DNA of 34,140 nt from Pseudomonas sp. Lineage in GTDB: Bacteria > Pseudomonadota > Gammaproteobacteria > Pseudomonadales > Pseudomonadaceae. The translations under genes and the position numbers were made by a program. The number at the start of each line of letters is the position of its first letter. Position 1 is the first letter of the stretch. Below the pieces are notes generated by a model. That model saw only the letters and a list, made by a program, of their open reading frames with translations. It did not search any database and was not told the origin of the DNA. Where the stretch lies: contig JAUSOF010000038.1 of the NCBI GenBank assembly GCA_030656145.1, positions 1 to 34,140 of the forward strand, written 5' to 3'. Below, piece after piece: positions 24,440 to 34,140 of the stretch.

Positions 24440-24465
24440 TGTAGGCGCGAGCTTGCTCGCGATGC
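24440..24465. repeat. REP-like hairpin
   Basis: TGTAGGCGCGAGCTTGCTCG is followed by CGATGC. The arms CGCGAGC (24446-24452) and GCTCGCG (24455-24461) pair. This is a common Pseudomonas intergenic REP type. It lies between the acyl-CoA-dehydrogenase-like gene and the serine hydrolase. Confidence 0.8.
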
Positions 24466-24550
24466 TGTTGCCTGCCGCCAGAAACACACGCTTTTTAGCG
24501 TCACAGGCGGCGTGCTAGGGTGACGGCTGGACATCCCCGGAGGCAGTGCA

Positions 24551-25669
24551 ATGCCCGTATCCCTGCTGCATCGGTTCGGCTTGATTCTCGCCATGGCGAG
24601 CGGCACCAGTCTTGTCCAGGCCGAAAGCTGGCCGGCTGCCGAGTGGGCGCAGGAATCCGTGCCTGCGAGTCCAGCCATCGCCGCGCTGGAGGCCTATGCC
24701 TTTCCTGTTCGCGACGACGAAAACCGTACGGGGGTGCGCACCGATGCCTTGCTGGTCATCCGCGACGGTCGGGTGGTTTACCAGCGTTACGCCGGGCCGA
24801 CCCACGAGAATACGCCGCACCTGACCTGGTCGATGAGCAAGAGCCTGCTCGCGACCACCCTGGGCGTCGCCTACGGCCAGGGTCGGTTCAAACTCGGTGC
24901 GCCAGTGGCACAGTATTACCCGCCGTTTGCCAGGCATCCGCAGGTCAAGGTCGGCCACCTGCTCAACTGGGCGTCAGGCCTGGATTGGCACGAAGACTAT
25001 GAATACGCGCTGCTGAAGTCCTCGGTGGTGGCCATGCTCTATACCCGCGGGCGAGCGGACATGGCGGCTTTCACCACTGCGCATTCCGCCGCGGCCGAGC
25101 CGGGTGTACGGTTTCGCTACTCCAGTGGCGACAGCAACGTACTGGCTGCCGCGCTGAAGGGTATGGTCGGCACCGAGGCCTATGCGGACTATCCCTGGGA
25201 CGCGCTGTTCGAACCGCTCGGCATTACCTCGGCGGTCTGGGAAACCGACGCAGCCGGCACCTTCGTGGCGTCGTCCTATGCCTATATGAGCGCCCCTGAC
25301 CTGGCCCGTATCGGCCTACTGATGCAGCGCGATGGTCGCTGGGGTGACACGCAATTACTGCCGCAGGCCTGGGTTGCGTTCAATCGCACGGCCCTGGCCA
25401 GTTACCAACCGCAGACCGCCAAGGCCGGGGACGCAGTGCCGGGCGGGCACTGGTGGTTGAACGCCGAATTGCCGGGCGCGGCCAGGCCCTGGGCGGATGC
25501 GCCTGCCGATGCGTTCGCCGCCCTCGGCCACTGGGGGCAGGGGTTGTATGTGTTGCCGACGGAGAAACTGGTGATCGTGCGCTACGCCGATGACCGCGAC
25601 GCCAGTTTTCAGCACAACCAGCTGCTCAAACTGGTGCAAGCGGCCTTTGCCCGTGAGGTGCAGCCATGA
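24551..25669 (+). CDS. secreted serine hydrolase, class C beta-lactamase fold
   Basis: The 372-aa protein has a signal peptide (about 1-24, cut after VQA) and the beta-lactamase/DD-peptidase fold. It carries S-x-x-K at SMSK (S94, K97), Y-S-S at Y190 (position of the YxN motif) and GHWGQG near the C-terminus in the place of KTG. The YSS version and GHWGQG are more like 6-aminohexanoate-dimer hydrolase/EstB-type esterases and amidases than true AmpC, so antibiotic resistance is not implied. The ribosome site GGAGG lies 7 bases before ATG. Its stop overlaps the next start as ATGA (25666-25669), so it is translated with a small cysteine-containing partner. Confidence 0.85.
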   Translation: MPVSLLHRFGLILAMASGTSLVQAESWPAAEWAQESVPASPAIAALEAYAFPVRDDENRTGVRTDALLVIRDGRVVYQRYAGPTHENTPHLTWSMSKSLLATTLGVAYGQGRFKLGAPVAQYYPPFARHPQVKVGHLLNWASGLDWHEDYEYALLKSSVVAMLYTRGRADMAAFTTAHSAAAEPGVRFRYSSGDSNVLAAALKGMVGTEAYADYPWDALFEPLGITSAVWETDAAGTFVASSYAYMSAPDLARIGLLMQRDGRWGDTQLLPQAWVAFNRTALASYQPQTAKAGDAVPGGHWWLNAELPGAARPWADAPADAFAALGHWGQGLYVLPTEKLVIVRYADDRDASFQHNQLLKLVQAAFAREVQP

Positions 25670-26004
25670 TCCGTCGCCGTCCGTTGCGCACCCTGCTGCT
25701 GATGTTCGTCCTGCTGCTGGTGGGGCTCGGCTGGCAGAATCGCGCACACCTGCAGGTCTTCCCCGACATCATCGGCGCCTACACGGCCAAGGAATATTGC
25801 TCCTGCCGCTATGTGATGAACCACCCCGCACCCTACTGCGAAGGCTATGTGAGCCAGTATCTGCCGGTCAGTCAGTTGCTCGATGACCAGAGCCGCAAGC
25901 AGGTCACCGCCAGCGGCCTGGGCCGCAGCCACAGCGCCACGTGGCTCGGCCCGCGGCAAGGTTGCCAGTTGCAGCCCGCCGCGTTATTTCAGCCTCAGCC
26001 CTGA
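25666..26004 (+). CDS. small membrane-anchored or secreted cysteine protein
   Basis: I cannot assign a function to this 112-aa protein. It begins with an arginine-rich, hydrophobic stretch (residues about 9-23, RTLLLMFVLLLVGLG), a signal anchor or uncleaved signal. The exported part contains four Cys (EYCSCRY, PYCEGY, QGCQL), which suits disulphides in the periplasm. It ends in a conserved-looking SHSATWLGPRQGC. Coupling to the serine hydrolase by ATGA suggests a joint role (chaperone, inhibitor or cofactor), but nothing in the sequence decides which. Confidence 0.75.
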   Translation: MIRRRPLRTLLLMFVLLLVGLGWQNRAHLQVFPDIIGAYTAKEYCSCRYVMNHPAPYCEGYVSQYLPVSQLLDDQSRKQVTASGLGRSHSATWLGPRQGCQLQPAALFQPQP

Positions 26005-26127
26005 GCGAATGGCTGCTGCGCGCTGTGCAAGGCCGCCGCGGGCGACTATGGTGACGGCCTCGACGCTTAACCTGCGGGGCCTTATGCGAATCTGTCAGCG
26101 CTGCTTCATGTTGCCAGCGGTTTACTG

Positions 26128-27285
26128 ATGCCCGGGACTGTTTTCCCCTGGCGCAGCGGCAACCAGTTTGCCTTGCTCAACGATGGCCCGACCTTCTTCC
26201 CGCAGATGATCGCGGCTATCGACTCTGCACGTGAGTTGGTCGCGCTGGAGCTGTATCTGGTGGAAAGCGGTGCGTGCATGGATGCCCTCTCGCAAGCCTT
26301 GTGTGCGGCGGCGCTGCGCGGTGTCGAGGTGCGCTGCCTGTTCGACGATTTCGGTTCCCAGGCACTGCTCCAGACGGATCGCCGACGCCTGAGCGCTGCG
26401 GGTGTGCAACTGCGGCGCTACAACCCGCTGCGCTGGCGCCACGGCATGCGCAACTTCTATCGTGACCACCGCAAGCTGTTGCTGGTTGATGCTCGGCTGG
26501 CCTTTATCGGCGGCACTGGCGCGACCGATCAGTTCTGGATTCCGGGCGAAGCGGATAGCACCTGGCGCGAGGTCATGGTGGAAATCGCCGGCCCGCTGGT
26601 GACGGACTGGCAGGTGTTGTTCGATCGCCAGTGGCATGCCCTGCATGCACGTTTTACCTGGTGGCCAAGGCCGGCGCCCGGGCAGAAAAACCTGCCGCTA
26701 TCACCGCCCGTGGGCCAAGGCCTGGGCCGGGTAGCCTATGCCGATGCCCGCCAGCATCGCGACATCCTGCAGTCGCTGGTACGTGCGTTGCTCAGTGGCA
26801 AGCAGCGTATCTGGCTGGCCACGCCGTATTTTCTGCCGACCTGGAAAGTCCGTCGTGCGCTGCGCAAGGCCGCGCAGCGCAGGGTGGAGGTGCGTCTGCT
26901 GCTCAGTGGCAGGCACACGGACAACCCGCCGGTGCGTTTTGCTGGGCAGCGCTACTACCCCAAGTTGCTCAGGGCTGGGGTGCAGATCTATGAATACCAG
27001 CCCCGCTTTTTGCACCTGAAAATGGTCCTGGTGGACGACTGGGTCAGTGTCGGGTCGTGCAACTTCGATCACTGGAACCTGCGCTTCAATCTCGACGCCA
27101 ACCTGGAAGCGCTCGACCCGCAGCTGACCGCCGCCGTGGTCGCCAGCTTTCAGGCAGACTTCGCCGACAGCCTCGAAATCAGCCAGGAACTCTGGCACGC
27201 ACGACCCTGGTGGCGGCGCGTGCAGGAGCGCCTGTGGGGCTGGCTGGATCGGCTGGTAGTGAACCTGCTCGACCGCCGTCGCTAG
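26128..27285 (+). CDS. clsB: cardiolipin synthase ClsB-type phospholipase D
   Basis: The 385-aa protein has two HKD motifs of the phospholipase D superfamily: H114-x-K116-x4-D121 in RDHRKLLLVD and H296-x-K298-x4-D303 in LHLKMVLVDD, each followed by the usual GG/GS-N turn. It has no N-terminal transmembrane pair, so ClsB rather than ClsA type. It condenses two phosphatidylglycerols, or PG with another phospholipid, to cardiolipin at the inner membrane. The ribosome site before ATG 26128 is weak. Preceded by 123 non-coding bases and followed by a repeat-bearing spacer, so it seems monocistronic. Confidence 0.85.
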   Translation: MPGTVFPWRSGNQFALLNDGPTFFPQMIAAIDSARELVALELYLVESGACMDALSQALCAAALRGVEVRCLFDDFGSQALLQTDRRRLSAAGVQLRRYNPLRWRHGMRNFYRDHRKLLLVDARLAFIGGTGATDQFWIPGEADSTWREVMVEIAGPLVTDWQVLFDRQWHALHARFTWWPRPAPGQKNLPLSPPVGQGLGRVAYADARQHRDILQSLVRALLSGKQRIWLATPYFLPTWKVRRALRKAAQRRVEVRLLLSGRHTDNPPVRFAGQRYYPKLLRAGVQIYEYQPRFLHLKMVLVDDWVSVGSCNFDHWNLRFNLDANLEALDPQLTAAVVASFQADFADSLEISQELWHARPWWRRVQERLWGWLDRLVVNLLDRRR

Positions 27286-27356
27286 TCGCAGTAATCATTG
27301 CTCAAGCGGCTGCTGCTGGCCTATGTAGCGCGCGCGGCCACTGACAACCGGGTGCC

Positions 27357-27390
27357 TGGTGCGCACGGCCTAGGCGGCCCCGCACACCCT
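27357..27390. repeat. second copy of G+C-rich dispersed repeat (inverted)
   Basis: The reverse complement of this segment matches 8472-8506 with one indel and one or two mismatches (core CGGGGCCGCC-T-AGGCCGTG). It lies in the 275-base spacer between clsB and the DJ-1 gene, which otherwise holds only the latter's promoter region. Confidence 0.65.
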
Positions 27391-27560
27391 GCGCGCCGGT
27401 GTTACCGAAATAACAATTCAGAGACGGCCTTTCGCCCGTGGGGACGGCCGTCCGACGTGCGGGCATGTTTCCTGGCGATGTAGTCCTAGGCTATTACCTG
27501 CGTGCTGGATGGGAGGCGGATACTGGTTGTGCTCCCTCAACCCGTTACAGGAGAACGCTC

Positions 27561-28142
27561 ATGGCTGCGAAAAAGATTCTGATGCTGGTCGGCGACTACG
27601 TCGAAGACTACGAAGTGATGGTGCCGTTCCAGGCCCTGCAGATGGTGGGTCACACCGTGCATGCGGTCTGCCCGGGCAAGAGCGCCGGAGAAACCGTGCG
27701 CACCGCCATCCACGACTTCGAAGGCGACCAGACCTACAGTGAAAAACCGGGGCACAACTTCGGCCTGAACTTCGACTTCAGCCAGGTCACGGCCGAGGAT
27801 TACGATGGCCTGCTGATTCCCGGTGGTCGCGCCCCGGAATACCTGCGCCTGAATGCCGAGGTTCTGGCCCTGGTGCAGGCCTTCAATACCGCCAACAAGC
27901 CCATCGCGGCGGTGTGCCATGGCGCCCAGCTGCTGGCCGCCGCTGGTGTACTCGACGGCCGCGAATGCAGTGCCTACCCGGCCTGCGGGCCGGAAGTGCA
28001 GCTGGCGGGTGGCCGCTACATGGAGATCGCCGTGGACCAGGCCCATGTCCAGGGTAACCTGGTTACTGCGCCGGCCTGGCCCGCGCATCCGGCTTGGCTG
28101 GCGGGTTTCCTCAAGCTGCTGGGCACCCAGATCAGCCTGTAG
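27561..28142 (+). CDS. DJ-1/PfpI family protein
   Basis: The 193-aa protein has the class I glutamine-amidotransferase-like fold of the DJ-1/PfpI family. The nucleophile elbow AVCHGAQLL carries C119 followed by H120, and the conserved Glu is E15 (YVEDYE). Family members have been reported as proteases, glyoxalases or protein/nucleotide deglycases, protecting from methylglyoxal and oxidative stress; the exact activity cannot be read here. Start 27561 has AGGAGA 8 bases upstream; a longer frame from 27438 lies in non-coding sequence. A hairpin (28152-28183) follows the stop. The RHH gene comes 78 bases later. Confidence 0.9.
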   Translation: MAAKKILMLVGDYVEDYEVMVPFQALQMVGHTVHAVCPGKSAGETVRTAIHDFEGDQTYSEKPGHNFGLNFDFSQVTAEDYDGLLIPGGRAPEYLRLNAEVLALVQAFNTANKPIAAVCHGAQLLAAAGVLDGRECSAYPACGPEVQLAGGRYMEIAVDQAHVQGNLVTAPAWPAHPAWLAGFLKLLGTQISL

Positions 28143-28151
28143 ACTGCAGTC

Positions 28152-28183
28152 CGGACAGGCGCCAATGCACCGATGCCTGTCCG
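28152..28183 (+). other. hairpin after DJ-1 gene, possible terminator
   Basis: CGGACAGGC (28152-28160) pairs exactly with GCCTGTCCG (28175-28183) over a 14-base loop. No T-run follows, so termination is uncertain. Confidence 0.45.
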
Positions 28184-28220
28184 CTGCTTCTCCCAACGCC
28201 TGACCGAGGAAAGGCCTGCC

Positions 28221-28520
28221 ATGTGCGAGCTCTACGTCAAAGCCGACCCCATCCTCTATGAATCCCGCTCACGCTCGCTGCGCATCCGCGGGGTGGTCAC
28301 TACCTTGCGCCTGGAAAACCAGTTCTGGGACATTCTCGCCGAGATCGCCGCGGTCGATGGCATGACCACCAATCAGCTGATCAGCAAACTTTACGACGAA
28401 GTCATGGAGTACCGCGGCGAGGTGGTGAATTTCGCCTCTTTCCTGCGCGTCAGCTGTACGCGCTTTCTCAGTCAGCGCCCGAGCAACGTCCGCGAGCTGA
28501 TGCCGCGATTACAGAAATAG
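28221..28520 (+). CDS. ribbon-helix-helix domain protein
   Basis: The 99-aa protein has a central ribbon-helix-helix unit (RHH_4-like): strand RGVVTTLRLENQFWDILAEIA followed by DGMTTNQLISKLYDEVM (key residues T-T-L-R-L-E and M-T-T-N-Q-L). Such folds bind DNA as dimers, though the RHH_4 branch is little studied and a DNA-binding role is family inference. Start 28221 is preceded by GAGGAAAGG and gives the compact family length; the upstream frame has no ribosome site. Followed by a 9-bp hairpin at 28558-28589. Confidence 0.8.
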   Translation: MCELYVKADPILYESRSRSLRIRGVVTTLRLENQFWDILAEIAAVDGMTTNQLISKLYDEVMEYRGEVVNFASFLRVSCTRFLSQRPSNVRELMPRLQK

Positions 28521-28557
28521 CATGCCCCTGGCCGGGCGATAGTCCGGCTGTGGTCCG

Positions 28558-28589
28558 CTGCTACGGTCTCTGCTGCAAGGCCGTAGCAG
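28558..28589 (+). other. hairpin after RHH gene, possible terminator
   Basis: CTGCTACGG (28558-28566) pairs with CCGTAGCAG (28581-28589) over a 14-base loop between the RHH and Nudix genes. The T-run is absent. Confidence 0.45.
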
Positions 28590-28634
28590 TCAGGCTAAAC
28601 TCTCGCGCCCAGACCCACGGCCCCCGCGACCCTT

Positions 28635-29162
28635 ATGCAGCTGATTGCCGAGTTGATCCATCCCGCGCTTGCATCCACCCACGGCAATGCCCTCAAACGT
28701 CAGGCTGCGCGGGGGATTGTGCTGCGTGAGGCACAGATTCTGCTGCTGTTTACCGAGCGCTATAACGACTTCAGCTTTCCGGGGGGTGGGGTCGATCCCG
28801 GTGAGGACATCGTTACCGGCCTGCGGCGAGAGCTGGAGGAAGAGACCGGCGCTCGCGAGATCAAGGTGTTGCGTAACTATGGATTTATCGAAGAGTACCG
28901 GCCCTACTGGAAGCCTGAGTACGACCTGATGCACATGACCTCGCACTTTTTTGTCTGCGACATCGCCACGCACTTGCAGCCCGTGCGCATGGAGAGTCAT
29001 GAACTGGCCAACGGCATGCGCCCGCTCTGGGTCAACCTGCACGAGGCCATTGCCCACAACCAGGCGGTGATGCAGCGGCAGGAAAAGACCATGGGCCAGT
29101 CCATTCAGCGCGAAACCTTCATGCTGAACAAGGTTGCTGTCGAGCTGCTGGACGCGGGCTGA
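28635..29162 (+). CDS. Nudix hydrolase
   Basis: The 175-aa protein carries a complete Nudix box G-x5-E-x7-REUxEExGU at residues 51-73 (GGVDPGED...RRELEEETGA), which binds Mg and hydrolyses a nucleoside diphosphate linked to another group. The rest does not identify the substrate. The C-terminal helix region (about 130-175) is longer than in minimal Nudix enzymes. It has no signal peptide. The ribosome site before 28635 is not clear (ACCCTT just upstream). Monocistronic by spacing. Confidence 0.88.
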   Translation: MQLIAELIHPALASTHGNALKRQAARGIVLREAQILLLFTERYNDFSFPGGGVDPGEDIVTGLRRELEEETGAREIKVLRNYGFIEEYRPYWKPEYDLMHMTSHFFVCDIATHLQPVRMESHELANGMRPLWVNLHEAIAHNQAVMQRQEKTMGQSIQRETFMLNKVAVELLDAG

Positions 29163-29425
29163 AGCGGCGACTGCAGCCAACTAGAATGGCTCTGTTCGAC
29201 AATCCTCAGCCAGTTGCCGCATTGCCCGATGCCCTGCTGTTGCCGGTGGGTTGATTCGTTGCCGCCTGCGACGAGCTGAATGCGTGACGGCCTGGTGCGA
29301 CAGCTGAGTGACTGCGGGTAGAAGCGGTCCTGTGCCGACTGGATTAAACTTGCTGGCCAGGCAGTTCAGGTCTGAAGTGAACCGGGCTGGGCAGCCATGC
29401 GAGCACATAAATGCGAGGGCGAGTA

Positions 29426-29767
29426 ATGAGCAGCGAATTGCAGATCGAAGATATTCACCTGGGAGAGGGTAAGGCGGTGGTCAAGGGCGCGTTGATCACT
29501 ACCCAATACGTCGGCTTTCTCGAAAATGGCAGCACGTTCGACTCCTCCTATGAGCGCGGTAAGCCCTTTCAGTGCGTGATCGGCACCGGGCGCGTAATCA
29601 AGGGCTGGGATCAAGGGCTGATGGGCATGCGCGTAGGCGGCAAGCGCAAACTCTTCGTCCCGGCTCACCTTGGCTACGGCGAAAGAGAATTCGGCCCGCA
29701 TATCAAGCCCAACTCCAATCTGATCTTCGAGATCGAGTTGCTCGAAGTGCTGACGCGCGATGATTGA
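29426..29767 (+). CDS. FKBP-type peptidyl-prolyl isomerase
   Basis: The 113-aa single-domain FKBP has no signal peptide, so it is cytoplasmic. Active-site residues expected of the fold are visible: Y (QYVGFLENG), F-D (TFDSSYERGKPF), VIKGWDQGL with the conserved Trp, and HLGYGEREFG. It catalyses cis-trans isomerisation of X-Pro bonds in folding proteins. Start 29426 has GAGGGCGAG upstream; five extra residues from 29411 are unlikely. Its position where rpoS often lies relative to rsmZ is noted among the findings. Confidence 0.9.
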   Translation: MSSELQIEDIHLGEGKAVVKGALITTQYVGFLENGSTFDSSYERGKPFQCVIGTGRVIKGWDQGLMGMRVGGKRKLFVPAHLGYGEREFGPHIKPNSNLIFEIELLEVLTRDD

Positions 29768-30032
29768 GCAAGGGCAAAGTCAGCGCATCTGGTGCTGAGC
29801 GACATGGCGACACAGTTCGAGTGAGGTTGTGGCGGGTGCTTTGTAAGCCATCGCTTACAAGGCGTGTAAGTGATCGAGGGCAAGAGTGGCAAGTCAGACG
29901 CTGATGGAGGCCGGGTATATATTTCAACTGACTGATATATATGGTTATTTATTTTTATGAAGGTTGCCTTTGAGCTTTTCCGTAGGTTTGGTGTACTTGT
30001 GGCAAGTCAGGAAAACGCTAGTATTACCCCTG
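29768..30032 (+). promoter_or_regulatory. rsmZ control region, A+T-rich
   Basis: Between the FKBP stop and rsmZ there is no gene. The region holds the GacA site, an A+T-rich block (about 29913-29967) with TATATAT/ATATATA arms (29916-29922, 29935-29941) suited to MvaT/MvaU or IHF, and a promoter with TTGTGG (29997-30002) and TAGTAT (30019-30024) spaced by 16 bases. TGGCAAGTCAG occurs twice (29887-29897 and 30000-30010). Binding of MvaT or IHF is inference from known rsmZ regulation. Confidence 0.7.
29842..29859 (+). promoter_or_regulatory. GacA upstream activating site of rsmZ
   Basis: TGTAAGCCATCGCTTACA is a perfect 18-bp palindrome matching the GacA-binding consensus TGTAAG-N6-CTTACA. An extra half-site TGTAAG follows at 29865-29870. 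It lies about 180 bases upstream of the rsmZ start, the usual spacing for this gene. Confidence 0.93.
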
Positions 30033-30164
30033 TGTCTAGGGACTGGCACAGGCTGCAACGGACAGTAGTCAGGACAATCGCGGGACGCGATTTCATCAGG
30101 ATGATGAGCAGGGAATACAGGGAGTAGGGACAAAAGAGTGGGCGGGTAATACCGCCCCTTTTTT
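30033..30164 (+). ncRNA. rsmZ: RsmZ small regulatory RNA
   Basis: The RNA begins near TGTCTAGGGACTGGC and ends at a rho-independent terminator. It contains eight GGA triplets, several in hairpin loops: ATCGCG-GGA-CGCGAT (30077-30091) and TCATC-AGGAT-GATGA (30093-30107). This is the design of Rsm RNAs that sequester RsmA/CsrA and so relieve translational repression of secondary metabolism, biofilm and virulence genes. Position next to fdxA, orientation convergent with it, and the upstream GacA site all match Pseudomonas rsmZ. The 5' end is estimated from the -10 element; length about 132 nt. Confidence 0.93.
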
Positions 30165-30165
30165 T
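30140..30165 (+). terminator. rsmZ rho-independent terminator
   Basis: GGGCGG (30140-30145) pairs with CCGCCC (30152-30157) over a 6-base loop, followed by a run of seven T (30159-30165). Confidence 0.93.
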
Positions 30166-30179
30166 GCCTGCAAGAAAGT

Positions 30180-30206
30180 AAAAGACCCGCGCAAGGCGGG
30201 TCTTTC
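30180..30206 (-). terminator. fdxA terminator
   Basis: AAAGACCCGC (30181-30190) pairs with GCGGGTCTTT (30196-30205). On the minus strand the stem is followed by a T-rich stretch. It lies 20 bases past the fdxA stop. Confidence 0.88.
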
Positions 30207-30225
30207 AGTAAACGCCAGTCGAGCC

Positions 30226-30549
30226 TTAGCGTTCCAGGTGTTGCAGCTTGTCTTTTACGCCATCCCACTCTTCAGCATCAGGCAGCGCTTCTTTCTTCTC
30301 GGTGATGTTTGGCCAGACTTCAGCCAGGTCGGCATTGAGCTCGATGTATTCCTGTTGATCTTCCGGTACTTCGTCTTCGGAGAAGATCGCCTGAGCCGGG
30401 CACTCCGGCTCGCAGAGTGCGCAGTCGATGCACTCGTCCGGGTGGATCACCAGGAAGTTCGGGCCTTCGTAGAAGCAGTCCACCGGACAGACTTCCACGC
30501 AGTCGGTGTACTTGCACTTGATGCAGTTGTCGGTGACGACGAAGGTCAT
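30226..30549 (-). CDS. fdxA: seven-iron ferredoxin FdxA
   Basis: The 107-aa ferredoxin has Cys at 9, 12, 17, 21, 25, 40, 43, 46 and 50, the Azotobacter FdI-type pattern holding one 3Fe-4S and one 4Fe-4S cluster. It is a cytoplasmic low-potential electron carrier. Start 30549 (MTFVVTDNC) has GGAGAG 9 bases upstream and gives the standard length; a longer frame runs through non-coding sequence. It is downstream of mutS on the same strand by 144 bases and convergent with rsmZ. Confidence 0.95.
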   Translation of the reverse strand: MTFVVTDNCIKCKYTDCVEVCPVDCFYEGPNFLVIHPDECIDCALCEPECPAQAIFSEDEVPEDQQEYIELNADLAEVWPNITEKKEALPDAEEWDGVKDKLQHLER

Positions 30550-30693
30550 TTCTAATTCTCTCCTCAGGCTACGGCACGGGGACTGTTTTCCATAAACAGC
30601 CCCTCGGCTCGGGAAACTATAACTGCGACGCCAGGCTAGTAGGCCGCAGCATCCCAAAGCGCGCGCGATTCTAACAGCTTGCGCGCTCGGGCG

Positions 30694-33267
<2,574 letters not shown>

Positions 33268-33345
33268 CGTTTTAACTGTCCGGCTGAATCGCAAAAGCGC
33301 CTAGTGTACGGTATCGCCCTGGCTGGCTTTAACCCCGGAGTGCAG

Positions 33346-33858
33346 ATGAGCGCGAATGAACAACGACTGACCTCGCTGGCTAGCGAGTTGGGCCGACAGT
33401 TATTAGCTACCCAGGCTCAGGTGAGCACGGCTGAGTCCTGTACCGGCGGTGGTATCGCCGAGGCGATTACCCGCATTCCCGGCAGCTCGGGCTGGTTCGA
33501 GGCCGGTTACATCACTTACTCCAACGCGCAGAAAACTAAGCAGCTGAATGTGCCTGACGCGCTGTTCGCCACTGTTGGTGCGGTCAGTCGCGAGGTGGTC
33601 GAGGCCATGGTGCGTGGCGCCCAGGCCCATAGCGGGGCGCGCTTTGCGGTGGCGGTCAGTGGTGTGGCCGGGCCGGATGGTGGTTCGGCGGACAAGCCGG
33701 TGGGTACCGTATGGCTGGCCTGGGGCGATGGCGAGCAGTTGTTCAGCGCGCGCAGGCAGTTCGCCGGCGACCGCAGCGAAGTTCGCCGACAAACGGTCGA
33801 GGCCGCTCTGCAAGGGCTGCTGCGTGTGATTGCACAAGAAAATCCAAATGCAGGGTAG
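33346..33858 (+). CDS. pncC: nicotinamide-nucleotide amidase PncC (CinA C-terminal domain)
   Basis: The 170-aa stand-alone CinA C-terminal domain has family motifs STAESCTGGGIAEAIT, GYITYSNAQKTKQL, SGVAGPDGGSADKPVGTVWLAW. It deamidates nicotinamide mononucleotide to nicotinate mononucleotide in NAD salvage, a step that matters when NMN is released by DNA ligase. The CinA N-terminal molybdopterin-like domain is absent, as usual in Pseudomonas. Start 33346 has GGAG 6-7 bases upstream. It lies 90 bases upstream of recA, the conserved order; often labelled cinA. Confidence 0.93.
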   Translation: MSANEQRLTSLASELGRQLLATQAQVSTAESCTGGGIAEAITRIPGSSGWFEAGYITYSNAQKTKQLNVPDALFATVGAVSREVVEAMVRGAQAHSGARFAVAVSGVAGPDGGSADKPVGTVWLAWGDGEQLFSARRQFAGDRSEVRRQTVEAALQGLLRVIAQENPNAG

Positions 33859-33885
33859 GCGAGCGACTTGCCCTGTGGAATAATA

Positions 33886-33901
33886 CTGTCTACTTATACA
33901 G
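33886..33901 (+). promoter_or_regulatory. LexA (SOS) box of recA
   Basis: CTGTCTACTTATACAG fits CTG-N10-CAG with A+T-rich centre. It lies 48 bases before the recA start, in the promoter region (TTGCCC at 33868-33873 is a candidate -35). Confidence 0.92.
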
Positions 33902-33948
33902 TTGTTAATGGCCGCTAACAGGCCCTTCTTTATTACGTGAGGACTTCA

Positions 33949-34140
33949 ATGGACGAGAATAAGAAGCGCGCCTTGGCGGCAGCCTTGGGCCAGATCGAAA
34001 AGCAGTTCGGCAAGGGTGCAGTAATGCGCATGGGCGACCATGAGCGCCAGGCAATTCCGGCCATTTCCACCGGTTCGCTCGGTCTGGACATTGCCCTGGG
34101 CATTGGCGGACTGCCAAGAGGCCGGATCGTCGAGATCTAC
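33949..34140 (+). CDS. recA: recombinase RecA (5' part, runs off the window)
   Basis: The first 64 codons are present: [29 protein letters not shown] and [21 protein letters not shown] are the canonical RecA N-terminus. The Walker A motif lies just beyond the window end. RecA forms nucleoprotein filaments for homologous recombination and triggers LexA self-cleavage. The ribosome site GAGG sits 6 bases before ATG. The LexA box upstream makes it autoregulated through SOS. Confidence 0.98.
   Translation, partial: MDENKKRALAAALGQIEKQFGKGAVMRMGDHERQAIPAISTGSLGLDIALGIGGLPRGRIVEIY

Noticed and set aside
24551..25669. Interpretation as an antibiotic-resistance AmpC beta-lactamase
   Set aside because: The YSS and GHWGQG motifs differ from the YxN/KTG of AmpC, and no AmpR neighbour is present.
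29186..29254. Short frame beginning MALFDNPQPVAALPDALLLP, reminiscent of the N-terminus of an AlkB-like dioxygenase
   Set aside because: Only 22 codons, then a stop. No further homologous sequence was recognised before the FKBP gene, so it is too short to call even as a remnant.
30658..30687. AGCGCGC/GCGCGCT hairpin after mutS
   Set aside because: It folds as a 7-bp stem with a 16-base loop and no T-run. Too weak to call a terminator.

Overview
The window looks like chromosomal DNA of a Pseudomonas species. The basis is close similarity to remembered Pseudomonas proteins (XenB, OlsB/OlsA, FdxA, MutS, RecA), the rsmZ-fdxA-mutS-cinA-recA order, REP-type intergenic palindromes and high G+C. No rRNA, tRNA, CRISPR array or full insertion sequence is visible. 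The nearest synteny I recall is P. aeruginosa (usp-olsA-olsB; rhlB-carboxylesterase-aapJ; rsmZ-fdxA-mutS-recA), but the order here is not identical, so I do not name a species.

Layout. 1-2600 is an accessory segment, visibly A+T-richer than the rest. It carries a tightly coupled minus-strand operon: a STAS-like/GHKL ATPase, a DUF4325 (STAS-like) protein and a small membrane protein, bordered by hairpin-rich non-coding DNA. This is the best candidate here for an uncharacterised system. 2607-3700 is a scarred stretch: a ClpP-fold periplasmic protein, a 90-bp MITE-like element and a truncated glutathione S-transferase. 3716-8257 has a HIT hydrolase and a two-gene DNA-repair operon (FAN1-type VRR-NUC nuclease, then a Rad3/XPD-type helicase with a Cas4-like N-terminus) with a LexA box over its start. 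8660-15666 has the RNA helicase RhlB, a carboxylesterase and the aapJQMP amino-acid ABC transporter behind a consensus sigma-54 promoter and a roughly 320-nt leader. 15700-17829 has xenB with its likely ArsR repressor, and AcpH. 17896-23335 has a P-type ATPase, a universal stress protein with an ANR-like box, and the ornithine-lipid pair olsB-olsA. 23488-29767 holds an acyl-CoA-dehydrogenase-like protein, a serine hydrolase coupled to a small cysteine-rich protein, a cardiolipin synthase, a DJ-1/PfpI protein, a ribbon-helix-helix protein, a Nudix hydrolase and an FKBP isomerase. 29842-34140 has the regulatory RNA RsmZ with a perfect GacA site, then fdxA, mutS, pncC/cinA and the start of recA with its LexA box.

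How the parts work together. Two LexA boxes (before fan1-helicase and before recA) put the crosslink-repair-like operon and recA in one SOS response. RsmZ, the sigma-54/Crc-like signals before aapJ and the ANR-like box before the stress protein tie the core genes to global nutrient, Gac/Rsm and oxygen control. Membrane-lipid genes (olsB, olsA, clsB) are clustered within 6 kb.
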